Part shown: positions 44,701 through 54,152 of the stretch, one piece after another
How the letters are laid out: every line of letters starts with the position of its first letter
Numbering within the stretch: position 1 is the stretch's first letter
From: Pseudomonas frederiksbergensis
GTDB lineage: Bacteria > Pseudomonadota > Gammaproteobacteria > Pseudomonadales > Pseudomonadaceae
DNA length: 64,000 bases
Direction of reading: 5' to 3'
Assembly: GCF_900105495.1 (NCBI RefSeq)
Contig: NZ_FNTF01000002.1
Location: 3,075,501-3,139,500, forward strand
Program-made: the position numbers and the translations under genes
The notes under the pieces: generated by a model
What the model was told of the DNA's origin: nothing
Databases searched by the model: none
The model's input: the letters and a program-made list of their open reading frames with translations, nothing else

Positions 44701-45211
44701 GCTCGAGAACGTGATTCGCAAGATCGACAAGGAAACCCGAAACCGCTTCAAAGATACCTTTGATCAGATCAATGGCGGTTTACAGGCCCTTTTCCCAAAA
44801 GTTTTCGGTGGAGGACGCGCGTATTTGGAACTGACGGGCGAAGATCTACTCGATACAGGGGTAACGATCATGGCGCAGCCGCCAGGAAAGAAGAACAGCA
44901 CCATCCATTTGCTCTCCGGTGGCGAAAAAGCCCTGACAGCCCTGGCTCTGGTTTTTGCCATCTTCAAGTTGAATCCGGCGCCGTTTTGCATGCTCGATGA
45001 GGTTGACGCGCCATTGGATGACGCTAACGTTGGACGCTACGCACGGCTGGTCAAGGAGATGTCGCAGACGGTGCAGTTCATCTATATCACCCACAACAAG
45101 ATCGCCATGGAAATGGCCGAGCAACTGATGGGGGTGACGATGCACGAGCCGGGTTGCTCGCGTCTGGTGGCAGTGGATGTCGAGGAGGCGATGGCGATGG
45201 TGGATGCCTGA
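41723..45211 (+). CDS. smc: Chromosome segregation protein Smc
   Basis: The 1162-residue SMC ATPase compacts and segregates the chromosome. The N-terminal head has the Walker A GPNGCGKSN (31-39). Two long coiled-coil arms (about 170-500 and 665-980, rich in E, Q, L and R heptads) flank a hinge at about 515-640. The C-terminal head has the signature LSGGEKALTALALVFAI and the Walker B PFCMLDEVDAPLDDAN. The start is a GTG (MRLKCIKLAGFKSF). It forms a tight unit with the preceding GntR gene, then zipA and ligA, as in other Pseudomonas. Confidence 0.96.
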   Translation: MRLKCIKLAGFKSFVDPTTVNFPSNMAAVVGPNGCGKSNIIDAVRWVMGESSAKNLRGESMTDVIFNGSTSRKPVSQASIELVFDNSDGTLLGEYAAYAEISIRRKVTRDSQTTYYLNGTKCRRRDITDIFLGTGLGPRSYSIIEQGMISKLIESKPEDLRNFIEEAAGISKYKERRRETENRIRRTHENLARLTDLREELERQLERLYRQAEAAKKYQEYKGEERQLKAQLSALRWQALNEQVGQREAIIGNQEVTFEALVAEQRNADAAIERLRDGHHDLSERFNLVQGRFYSVGGDIARVEQSIQHGQQRLRQLQDDLKEAERARLETESHLGHDRTLLLTLGEELDMLTPEQEVTSAAAEEAAAALEESETTMHAWQEQWDTFNLTAAEPRRQSEVQQSRIQQLETSMERLADRQKRLGEERALLSADPEDAAIMELSEQLAESEATLEDLQTSEQAQVEKLEQLRQELQHALTAQQQAQGDLQRLNGRLASLEALQQAALDPGTGTAEWLREQNLADRPRLAEGLKVDAGWELAVETVLGADLQAVLVDDFGDFDLAGFAQGDLRLLSPGSDGVRVAGSLLDKVEAQIDLSPWLGQVKPVDSLEQALALRGQLAPGESLISRDGYWVGRHFLRVRRASEAESGVLARGQEIQRLDLEREEREATVETLETQLQNLRAQQRQQENGREHLRRLLQDEARQQGELKAQLSAGKAKAEQLTLRRTRLDEELTELAEQRALEHENIGEARLQLQEALDSMALDTEQRELLLAQRDSLRERLDRVRQEARQHKDHAHQLAVRLGSLKAQHDSTRQALERLEMQSERLTEKREQLSLNLEEGEAPLEELRLKLEELLDKRMTVDEELKTAQIALEDADRELRDAEKRRNQAEQQSQLIRGQMETQRMEWQALTVRRKTLEDQLLEDGYDLHGVLATLVADANEKDAEEELERIAARIQRLGAINLAAIDEYQQQSERKRYLDAQNDDLVEALDTLENVIRKIDKETRNRFKDTFDQINGGLQALFPKVFGGGRAYLELTGEDLLDTGVTIMAQPPGKKNSTIHLLSGGEKALTALALVFAIFKLNPAPFCMLDEVDAPLDDANVGRYARLVKEMSQTVQFIYITHNKIAMEMAEQLMGVTMHEPGCSRLVAVDVEEAMAMVDA

Positions 45212-45469
45212 GTCGGCGTTTGTAGGAGAGGTATTTGTGAGTTGTAGGACTTATTTACCTGTCCTGACTTGCTGGCCAATCGACATATTCGCGCAAGCCA
45301 TTGTGACAGACGGTGTAAAGTTGCCTTTGGTCGTGCTAGTTTAATGTCAATTTTTCGTATACGTGGGCAAAACGCCTGTCAGAACATAGAGTTGGCGCCA
45401 CGTTTTAAAGCGGTTTACACAATGTAAACCCCTTATTTTTCAGCATTTTTTATAGAGGCACGGGATTAC

Positions 45470-46324
45470 ATGGAAATCGGTCTGCGCGAGTGGCTGATCG
45501 TCATCGGCATTATTGTCATTGCCGGTATTCTTTTCGATGGCTGGCGTCGCATGCGCGGCGGCAAGGGGAAACTGAAATTCCGTCTCGACCGAAGTTTGTC
45601 CAACTTGCCGGACGAGGACACCAGCGCCGAGCTGTTGGGCCCGCCCCGTGTGCTGGATACGCATAAAGAGCCGCAACTGGACGAGCACGATCTGCCGTCG
45701 GTGAGCATGCCTGCCCGTGAGCCGCGTGAGTCGGGTTCCAAGCGCGGCAAGCGTGGCCATGGCGAGCCTTCGCAAGGCGACATGAACCTCAGTCTGGATC
45801 TGGACGGCGGCCCGAGCTTCAGCAGTCGGGACGACGATTTCCCGGATGACACCAAGGCTTCGAGTTCGACCAGCGAGAAGGAACAACCGCAAGCCGAAGA
45901 AGTGCTGGTGATCAGCGTGATATGCCGCGACGCCGCCGGCTTCAAAGGTCCGGCGCTGTTGCAGAACATTCTGGAAAGCGGTCTGCGTTTCGGCGAGATG
46001 GACATCTTCCACCGCCATGAAAGCATGGCTGGCAATGGCGAAGTCCTGTTCTCGATGGCCAATGCGGTCAAGCCGGGCGTTTTCGATCTGGACGACATCG
46101 ACCACTTCAGCACACCGGCAGTGAGCTTCTTCCTCGGTCTGCCAGGCCCGCGTCATCCCAAGCAAGCCTTCGACGTGATGGTGGCCGCGGCGCGCAAACT
46201 GTCCCAGGAGCTGAACGGCGAACTGAAAGACGACCAGCGCAGCGTGCTCACCGCTCAGACGATTGAGCATTACCGTCAGCGCATCGTTGAATTCGAACGC
46301 CGCGCCCTGACCCAGAAACGTTGA
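45470..46324 (+). CDS. zipA: Cell division protein ZipA
   Basis: The 284-residue protein anchors FtsZ to the inner membrane. An N-terminal helix (about 5-21, [17 protein letters not shown]) is followed by a short basic patch, a charged and Ser/Pro-rich linker (about 40-145) and the FtsZ-binding ZipA_C domain (about 145-275, [34 protein letters not shown] in variant form). A 258-bp gap with AT-rich sequence precedes it, so it has its own promoter. The terminator GAGCAGCC-TC-GGCTGCTC stands between it and ligA. Confidence 0.95.
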   Translation: MEIGLREWLIVIGIIVIAGILFDGWRRMRGGKGKLKFRLDRSLSNLPDEDTSAELLGPPRVLDTHKEPQLDEHDLPSVSMPAREPRESGSKRGKRGHGEPSQGDMNLSLDLDGGPSFSSRDDDFPDDTKASSSTSEKEQPQAEEVLVISVICRDAAGFKGPALLQNILESGLRFGEMDIFHRHESMAGNGEVLFSMANAVKPGVFDLDDIDHFSTPAVSFFLGLPGPRHPKQAFDVMVAAARKLSQELNGELKDDQRSVLTAQTIEHYRQRIVEFERRALTQKR

Positions 46325-46346
46325 TTCAAAAGGTTGGAGCGGGCTC

Positions 46347-46483
46347 TTGTGGCGAGGGGGCTTGCCCCCGTTGGGCTGCGAAGCAGCCCCCTTCATTTAG
46401 GTAGCTCCGTTATTCAAATACATCGCACTCTCTGGTTTTACGACTGCTTCGCAGCCGAGCGGGGGCAAGCCCCCTCGCCACAA
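46347..46483. repeat. Composite REP-like palindrome between zipA and ligA
   Basis: Outer arms TTGTGGCGAGGGGGCTTGCC and GGGGCAAGCCCCCTCGCCAC enclose a GGCTGCGAAGCAGCC stem and a CGACTGCTTCGCAGCC core, which is the same core as in family C. It is a mosaic of two families. Confidence 0.85.
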
Positions 46484-46518
46484 AGTGCAAGCCATCAGGC
46501 TATCGTGATTAGAAAATT

Positions 46519-48917
<2,399 letters not shown>

Positions 48918-48919
48918 TC

Positions 48920-49024
48920 GATCGTTCCCACGCTCCGCGTGGTAACGCATCCCGTGACGCTCTGCGTCACAGCGGACGCGGAGCGTCCGGGGGCGGCATT
49001 CCCACGCAGAGCGTGGGAACGATC
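48920..49024. repeat. REP-like palindrome, family A, copy 4
   Basis: It opens GATCGTTCCCACGCTCCGCG two bases after the ligA stop and closes CGTGGGAACGATC. Confidence 0.92.
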
Positions 49025-49072
49025 ATCCGCGAGTAATGATCTAGTCTTGGCAAGCCTCAGGGAGAGATCGTC

Positions 49073-50239
49073 ATGTACCGCTTCTTCGAACAGCTCAGTT
49101 CACGCATCGCCGCGCCTTTCATCGGCGAAAGCTCGCGCAACAGCAAGGTCTGGCAGTGCCGTTGCGGGCAGTCGCTGTTTTTTCGCAACAGCCAGTGTCT
49201 GGCGTGTTCCGCGGCCTTGGGTTATCAACCGGAGCAAAGCCGCCTGTCGTCGCTGCAGCCCGGCTTGCAGGCTGATACCTGGTTGCTCGACGCCGATCCC
49301 GACGCCGGGGGCTTTCGCCGCTGCGCCAACCTCGATTCCCCGGCCGCGTGCAATTGGCTATTGCCCGCCAATGACCACGATGCGCTATGCATCGCCTGTA
49401 GCCTGAACCACACCATTCCCGACCTGTCGATTGCCGAAAACCACGAACGCTGGCGCAAGGTTGAAACGGCCAAGCGGCGACTGGTCGCACAGTTGGTCAG
49501 CCTGGGTTTACAGGTGATTCCCAAAACCGTGGACGAAGAGACGGGGCTGGCTTTCGATTTCATTGGTGTCGACCTCGAAGGCAAGCCGCCAACCACCGGT
49601 CACGCCAACGGTCTGATCACCCTCGATATCAAGGAAGCCGACGACGCTCATCGCGAGCAGGTTCGGGTGCAGATGCACGAACCTTATCGCACGCTGCTCG
49701 GGCATTTTCGGCATGAAGTCGGGCATTACTACTGGGATCGGTTGATCGCCAACAGCCAATGGCTGGAACCATTTCGCAGCCTGTTCGGCGACGAGCGCGC
49801 CAGCTACACCGACGCTCTCGAACGGCATTATCAGCAAGGCGCACCGCTCGATTGGCAGCAACATTACGTCAGCGCCTACGCGACCATGCATCCATGGGAG
49901 GATTGGGCCGAAACCTGGGCTCACTACCTGCACATGATGGATGCAGTGGATACGGCGTTGGGGTTCGGAATGAGTGCCCGGGAGATGGATTTCGACTATC
50001 AGCCGTTTCCTCCAAGCACCCTCTACGACCCACAGCATCCCGGCGGCGCGGCGTTCCTGTCGTTCGTCAATGCGTGGATCGAACTGGCGGGCATGCTCAA
50101 TGAGTTGTCGCGCAGCATGGGGCAGCCGGATTTCTATCCGTTTGTCCTGCCGCCGGCAGTGATCGCCAAGCTGCACTTCATCCATCTGGTGATCCAGCAG
50201 GAGGGCGGCCGGGCGGATGAGGTGTTGCAGGACTTGTAA
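49073..50239 (+). CDS. Putative zinc-binding metallopeptidase with N-terminal zinc ribbon
   Basis: The 388-residue soluble protein begins with a zinc ribbon (CRCGQSLFFRNSQCLACSAA, residues about 29-48). A second Cys cluster appears at RRCANLDSP and CIACSLNH (about 85-120). A minigluzincin-like HEVGH motif (HFRHEVGHYYWDRLI, about 210-224) is followed by DWAETWAHYLHMMD with a candidate third ligand. The family is a widely conserved set of uncharacterised proteins whose motifs predict a metallopeptidase, but no substrate is known. It has a ribosome site CAGGGAGAG and its own gap on both sides, flanked by palindromes. Confidence 0.8.
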   Translation: MYRFFEQLSSRIAAPFIGESSRNSKVWQCRCGQSLFFRNSQCLACSAALGYQPEQSRLSSLQPGLQADTWLLDADPDAGGFRRCANLDSPAACNWLLPANDHDALCIACSLNHTIPDLSIAENHERWRKVETAKRRLVAQLVSLGLQVIPKTVDEETGLAFDFIGVDLEGKPPTTGHANGLITLDIKEADDAHREQVRVQMHEPYRTLLGHFRHEVGHYYWDRLIANSQWLEPFRSLFGDERASYTDALERHYQQGAPLDWQQHYVSAYATMHPWEDWAETWAHYLHMMDAVDTALGFGMSAREMDFDYQPFPPSTLYDPQHPGGAAFLSFVNAWIELAGMLNELSRSMGQPDFYPFVLPPAVIAKLHFIHLVIQQEGGRADEVLQDL

Positions 50240-50263
50240 CCCCCCGCCACGGCGCTCACTTAA

Positions 50264-50403
50264 TGTAGCAGCGGTCGAGCCTGCGAGGCCGCGTCCGGCT
50301 GCGCAGCAGCCGTAAAAACAGACCGTGCGGTTTTTCAGGCAAACCACGATCACCGTACTGACGACTGCTGCGCAGCCGAACGCAGGCTACGCCAGTTACT
50401 ACA
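50264..50403. repeat. REP-like palindrome, family C
   Basis: TGTAGCAGCGGTCGAGCCTG and the complementary end CAGGCTACGCCAGTTACTAC flank a core ACGACTGCTGCGCAGCC. The arms are less perfect than in other copies. Confidence 0.75.
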
Positions 50404-50470
50404 GGTCGCGATCTTTTCAAGAGATATGCATGTCCTTGAAGCGGCACATATTTTTAATCCGCCCGAACGG

Positions 50471-50498
50471 TTGTAACTTCGTCTCAGATAGGTACAAT
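50471..50498 (+). promoter_or_regulatory. Sigma-70 promoter of the SRP RNA gene
   Basis: TTGTAA and TACAAT are separated by 16 bp. The start would fall near 50505, upstream of the mature 4.5S RNA. Confidence 0.65.
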
Positions 50499-50530
50499 GG
50501 CGCGGCTCGCCGTCAGGTGAGCGTCGTTAT

Positions 50531-50642
50531 GGTGACCCCATCGGTCCCCCCGCAACGATTACCCGTGAACCTGGTCAGATCCGGAAGGAAGCAGCCACAG
50601 CGGGAACATTGTGTGCCGGGGTGTGGCTGGTGGGGTTGCCTC
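50531..50642 (+). ncRNA. ffs: Signal recognition particle 4.5S RNA
   Basis: It carries the invariant SRP apical loop and helix 8 sequence TCAGATCCGGAAGGAAGCAG with GGAA tetraloop-type elements, CCCGCAACG on the 5' side and GTGTGCCGGGGTGTGGCTGG on the 3' side. Flanking GTTATGG (50526) and CCATAAC (ending 50649) extend the terminal stem and may belong to the precursor. It binds Ffh for co-translational targeting of membrane proteins. Confidence 0.95.
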
Positions 50643-50761
50643 CATAACGCACCGCGAATCCTCTTTCGCGTTACCTGTCTCAAAAACACATACCTGTTGC
50701 CCTGCCATGGATCTCGTCCAGGGCGGTGTTTTCTCGTTTCCGCTTTTCAGTGCGAACATAT

Positions 50762-50807
50762 AAAAGGAGGCCGAGCTGTCGAGTGCGACAGCTCGGCCTC
50801 CTTTTTT
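50762..50807. terminator. Strong bidirectional terminator
   Basis: AAAAGGAGGCCGAGCTGTCG and its complement form a stem of about 19 bp around a short loop, with A run before and T run after. It lies between the SRP RNA side and the convergent XRE gene, so it may end both. Confidence 0.9.
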
Positions 50808-50817
50808 ATTTTTGGTG

Positions 50818-51132
50818 CTAAGGCTTGGACAAGGCCTGGTCAACCGCTGCAATCAGCTTTCCCAGATCCTTCGGGGTGGCTTTATGTATGACACCGAACA
50901 GATACGCCCGCTGTTCATCTTCATCGCCTAAATCTGCGAAAAAGACTTTCAGCTTCACACCCAACACATCGGCAAACAGGAACAAGGTTTCTACGCTGGG
51001 GGTGTAGGTGCCGGTTTCGAAGCGGCTGATGGTTTTGGGGTCAAAACCGGTTTTTTCACCGAGTTCAGCCTGAGTAAGCCCAGCGACCTTGCGGTAGCGC
51101 CGAATGGCCGCACCCAAACTTGAAATTTGCAT
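50818..51132 (-). CDS. XRE-family helix-turn-helix regulator
   Basis: The 104-residue protein has a Cro/CI-type HTH at residues about 5-60 (LGAAIRRYRKVAGLTQAELG, then FDPKTISRFETGTYTPSVET). A short helical C-terminal part (KLKVFFADLGDEDEQRAYLF) resembles no known ligand domain. It has no partner toxin or antitoxin gene adjacent, as the 283-bp gap on one side holds no gene and the SRP RNA is on the other. Its targets are unknown. Confidence 0.85.
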   Translation of the reverse strand: MQISSLGAAIRRYRKVAGLTQAELGEKTGFDPKTISRFETGTYTPSVETLFLFADVLGVKLKVFFADLGDEDEQRAYLFGVIHKATPKDLGKLIAAVDQALSKP

Positions 51133-51325
51133 CGCTTAATTCCCATTTAGAATCAAGAACTTAACGATAGATTTTTGCATTAGACAACTGCATGATCCAT
51201 CACCTTGCTTTGCAAAATGTGATGCGTTTCGTAGAATCGCCGCGCGAAATGGAGATTTGGGGCCTTTAAGGTTAGTTGATCTCTGCTGTCAGGAGGCCAT
51301 CAAACGCTGTTCATGGAGTGATATC

Positions 51326-51397
51326 GTGTTGCTGCGCATTATCTATTCAAACATCTCTTCCGGGCATCCTGCACTGGTCGAGCGGTATCACCGCTAG
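51326..51397 (+). CDS. Possible 23-residue peptide or fossil frame before the GGDEF/EAL gene
   Basis: A GTG at 51326 opens 23 codons that end at TAG 51395. The upstream TGGAG is about 7 nt before the GTG. The translation begins MLLRIIYSNISSG, which loosely recalls the first strand of light-sensing BLUF domains, but it is far too short to be one. It may be an upstream regulatory frame, a decayed domain or chance. Confidence 0.25.
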   Translation: MLLRIIYSNISSGHPALVERYHR

Positions 51398-51415
51398 CCA
51401 CAGCGAGCCTGACTC

Positions 51416-53116
51416 ATGGATGAGAAATACCGCAGGGCCGTGGATGCCGCCGCGATTTTTTCCGAGACCGATCTGAGCGGCCGGATCACCCACGTCAATG
51501 ATCAGTTCTGTGCCATATCCGGCTACAGCCGCGAAGAACTGCTCGGGCAGAACCATCGTCTCCTCAACTCGGGCCTGCACTCCGCCGATTTCTTCGCGGC
51601 GATGTGGCGCACCATCGCCTTGGGCAAGGTCTGGAAAGGCGAGATTTGTAATCGCGCCAAAGACGGCAGCCTGTATTGGGTCGACAGCACCATGGTGCCG
51701 GTGCTCGATGATGCTACCGGGCGGGTTGACCGTTATCTTTCGATTCGTTTCGACATCAGCGAAAAACGCCAATTGCTGCATTCACTGCAATGGCGGGTGG
51801 GGCATGACGTGCTGACCGGGCTGCCGAATCGCGCGTTTCTCTCGGATTTGCTGGATCAGGCGTTGGAGTTTTCCCGTCACGAAAACATCCCGCTGGCAGT
51901 TTGCATGCTCGATCTCGACGGTTTCAAAGCGGTCAACGATGGCTACGGGCATGCCAGCGGCGATCTGCTGTTGGTCGAAGTGGCCAAGCGTTTGCGAACC
52001 ATCGTTCGCGGCGAGGATGTGGTGGCACGGTTGGCCGGTGACGAGTTTGTGCTGGTGCTGCGCTACGTGCGAGACCTGCCGGAACTGCGTGCGGCGTTGA
52101 ACCGGGTACTCGGCGCCATTTCGGCGCCGTACTCGCTGCATGGTAAAGACGTCAATGTGTTTGCCAGTATCGGCGTCACCTTGTTCCCCGACGACAATGA
52201 AGATGCCGAAACCCTTTTACGTCATGCCGATCAGGCCATGTACGTGGCGAAACAACGCGGTCGAAATCGCTTTCATTTGTTCGATGTGTCGCGGGATCAG
52301 GAGGTCAAGGCCACTCATCAAACGGTCGGGCGAGTGCGCCAGGCGCTGGCTGGCGGTGAGTTGCGTGTGCATTTCCAGCCCAAGGTGAACATGCGTCTTG
52401 GCGAGGTTGTCGGCTTCGAGGCGTTGTTGCGATGGGAGCATCCGCAACGCGGCATGGTGCCGGTGCGTGAGTTTTTGCCGCTGGTGGCAGAAACGGACCT
52501 GATCATCGATATTGGTGAGTGGATGATGGATCAGGTCTTGTCGCAGTTACACCATTGGCAGCAAGCGGGGCAGGGTTGGCCAGTCAGCATTAATATTGCT
52601 GCACGACATTTCCAGCGCGCGGATTTTGTCGACCGGCTCAAGCACATGCTCGCCCGGCATGCCCAGGTGGCTCCGCAGATGCTCGATCTGGAAATCGTCG
52701 AGTCGGTGGCGATTGAGAATATTCAGCATGTCAGCGCTTGTTTACAGGCCTGTCAGGCGCTGGGGGTGCAGTTTTCACTGGGGGACTTCGGCACCGGTTA
52801 TTCGTCCCTGAGCTACCTCAAGCGTTTGCGAACCCAAACCATCAAGATCGACAAGTCGTTTGTGCGCGACATCGTTAACGATCGTGATGATCTGGCCCTG
52901 ACCATGGCGGTCATTGGCCTGGCTCGGGCCTTTGGCCGCCAGGTGATCGCCGAAGGGCTGGAAAGTATCGAACAAGGTGAATTGCTGCTGCGCCTGGGGT
53001 GTGAAGTGGCTCAAGGCTGTTTCATTGCCCGGCCCATGCCGCCCGCCGAAGTAGCGGGCTGGGTTGCGGGGTTTGTCGCGCCATTGCAATGGCAGGTGCT
53101 GGATCAGGTCAGCTGA
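51416..53116 (+). CDS. PAS-GGDEF-EAL cyclic-di-GMP signalling protein with altered active sites
   Basis: The 566-residue soluble protein has a PAS domain (about 1-120, IFSETDLSGRITHVNDQFCA), a GGDEF domain (about 125-285) and an EAL domain (about 300-555). The GGDEF motif is RLAGDEF, with Ala replacing the first Gly, and RGED stands five residues before it as an I-site. The EAL side has GFEALLRW, INIAARHF, DLEIVES and KIDKSFV. The metal-binding loop reads LGDFGTGYSSL where active enzymes have DDFGTGYSSL, so one of the paired Asp residues is missing. It could act as a c-di-GMP binding effector or a weakened phosphodiesterase. No membrane helix is present. Confidence 0.88.
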   Translation: MDEKYRRAVDAAAIFSETDLSGRITHVNDQFCAISGYSREELLGQNHRLLNSGLHSADFFAAMWRTIALGKVWKGEICNRAKDGSLYWVDSTMVPVLDDATGRVDRYLSIRFDISEKRQLLHSLQWRVGHDVLTGLPNRAFLSDLLDQALEFSRHENIPLAVCMLDLDGFKAVNDGYGHASGDLLLVEVAKRLRTIVRGEDVVARLAGDEFVLVLRYVRDLPELRAALNRVLGAISAPYSLHGKDVNVFASIGVTLFPDDNEDAETLLRHADQAMYVAKQRGRNRFHLFDVSRDQEVKATHQTVGRVRQALAGGELRVHFQPKVNMRLGEVVGFEALLRWEHPQRGMVPVREFLPLVAETDLIIDIGEWMMDQVLSQLHHWQQAGQGWPVSINIAARHFQRADFVDRLKHMLARHAQVAPQMLDLEIVESVAIENIQHVSACLQACQALGVQFSLGDFGTGYSSLSYLKRLRTQTIKIDKSFVRDIVNDRDDLALTMAVIGLARAFGRQVIAEGLESIEQGELLLRLGCEVAQGCFIARPMPPAEVAGWVAGFVAPLQWQVLDQVS

Positions 53117-53140
53117 ATTTTTGTGGCCAACACCGGCCTC

Positions 53141-53231
53141 ATGTGGGAGCGAGCCTGCTCGCGATAGCGGTCTTACATTCAACATTGATGGGGCTGACAT
53201 ACCGCTATCGCGAGCAGGCTCGCTCCCACAT
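53141..53231. repeat. REP-like palindrome, family B
   Basis: ATGTGGGAGCGAGCCTGCTC and GAGCAGGCTCGCTCCCACAT are exact inverted arms, with CGCGATAGCGG extending the stem. It lies between convergent genes. Confidence 0.92.
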
Positions 53232-53258
53232 GGGTCTCGTGTCGATCAGAGGGATCGC

Positions 53259-54008
53259 TTAGGGTGTGCTCGGCTCGGAACCTATATAGAGCCGAATGAT
53301 GTCGTCGATTTCCCCGGACATTTTCATTCGCACCAAGGTGCGCAAAATTCGCTGCACCGGCACTTTTGGATCGTTGCGCACATAACAACCGACACTCTGT
53401 TCCTGCAAGACCGCCACGCCTTGCAGTTGCCGGCCAGGCAGCAGGCGCTGGTTGAACCAGTCCAGCGTCCATTGATTGCTCACGGCGTAGCGATAGCGTC
53501 CGGCCAGGAGTTTTTCCAGCACCTGCTCCTGGTTGCGCGCGTCTTCGCGATGCAGTCGGCTGGCGTCAAACAGCGGTTGCAGGGTCGGATAGCTGTAGCC
53601 GAGTACCGTGCCGATGGGTTGTTGCGACAAGTCCGCAGGTGTCAATGAGGTCAGCGGATCGGACCGGCTGATCAGCATGTCGCGCTGGAACCACAGTGGG
53701 ATGCTCCAGATGTAGTCCCCGGACTGATTCGGCAGCCAGGACTGCGCCGCATAGCAGCGGATATCGACCTCGCCGTGTTCCATGGCGTGTTGCACCCGCG
53801 CCCGCGGCAGCACGTGAAATTCGGCCGGCATGCCGACCTGGGTCGCGAGGCTGACCATCACGTCGTGCAGGATGCCTTGGGTTGGATGCCCGCGTTCCAG
53901 TTGCGTCATCGGCATTGCCCAACTGTCGGGCACCACGAAGCGCAGTGGCGGTTCGGCGCCAGCGATATTCAGGCTGATCAATAGCAGTGCCCCAAAGGCC
54001 AGCCGCAT
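53259..54008 (-). CDS. Periplasmic substrate-binding protein (SBP_bac_3-like)
   Basis: The 249-residue protein starts with a signal peptide (MRLAFGALLLISLNIAGAEP, cleaved near AGA). The rest is a two-lobed bacterial solute-binding fold of the amino-acid type (PLRFVVPDSWAMPM, PADLSQQPIGTVLGYSYP, KLLAGRYRYAVSNQWTLDWF). No ABC permease or ATPase is adjacent, so it is an orphan binding protein that could feed a distant transporter or act as a sensor. ATG at 54008 is chosen because the signal peptide begins there. The substrate is unknown. Confidence 0.82.
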   Translation of the reverse strand: MRLAFGALLLISLNIAGAEPPLRFVVPDSWAMPMTQLERGHPTQGILHDVMVSLATQVGMPAEFHVLPRARVQHAMEHGEVDIRCYAAQSWLPNQSGDYIWSIPLWFQRDMLISRSDPLTSLTPADLSQQPIGTVLGYSYPTLQPLFDASRLHREDARNQEQVLEKLLAGRYRYAVSNQWTLDWFNQRLLPGRQLQGVAVLQEQSVGCYVRNDPKVPVQRILRTLVRMKMSGEIDDIIRLYIGSEPSTP

Positions 54009-54152
54009 AAACGCTCCGGTACTGATAAAACCCGAGCCGATAAAAGCCCCCAAAAGACCATCTTAGCCAGATTAGACGAGCGCACCGGATGCAATTTTGG
54101 CCTTGCTCCGCTAGCATTAGCCGCTTGTGTTCCTTCGTTGCGACGGTTTTCG

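Noticed and set aside
50818..51132. XRE protein as the antitoxin of a toxin-antitoxin pair
   Set aside because: No partner frame lies on either side: one side is SRP RNA and a terminator, the other a gap with no toxin-like gene.
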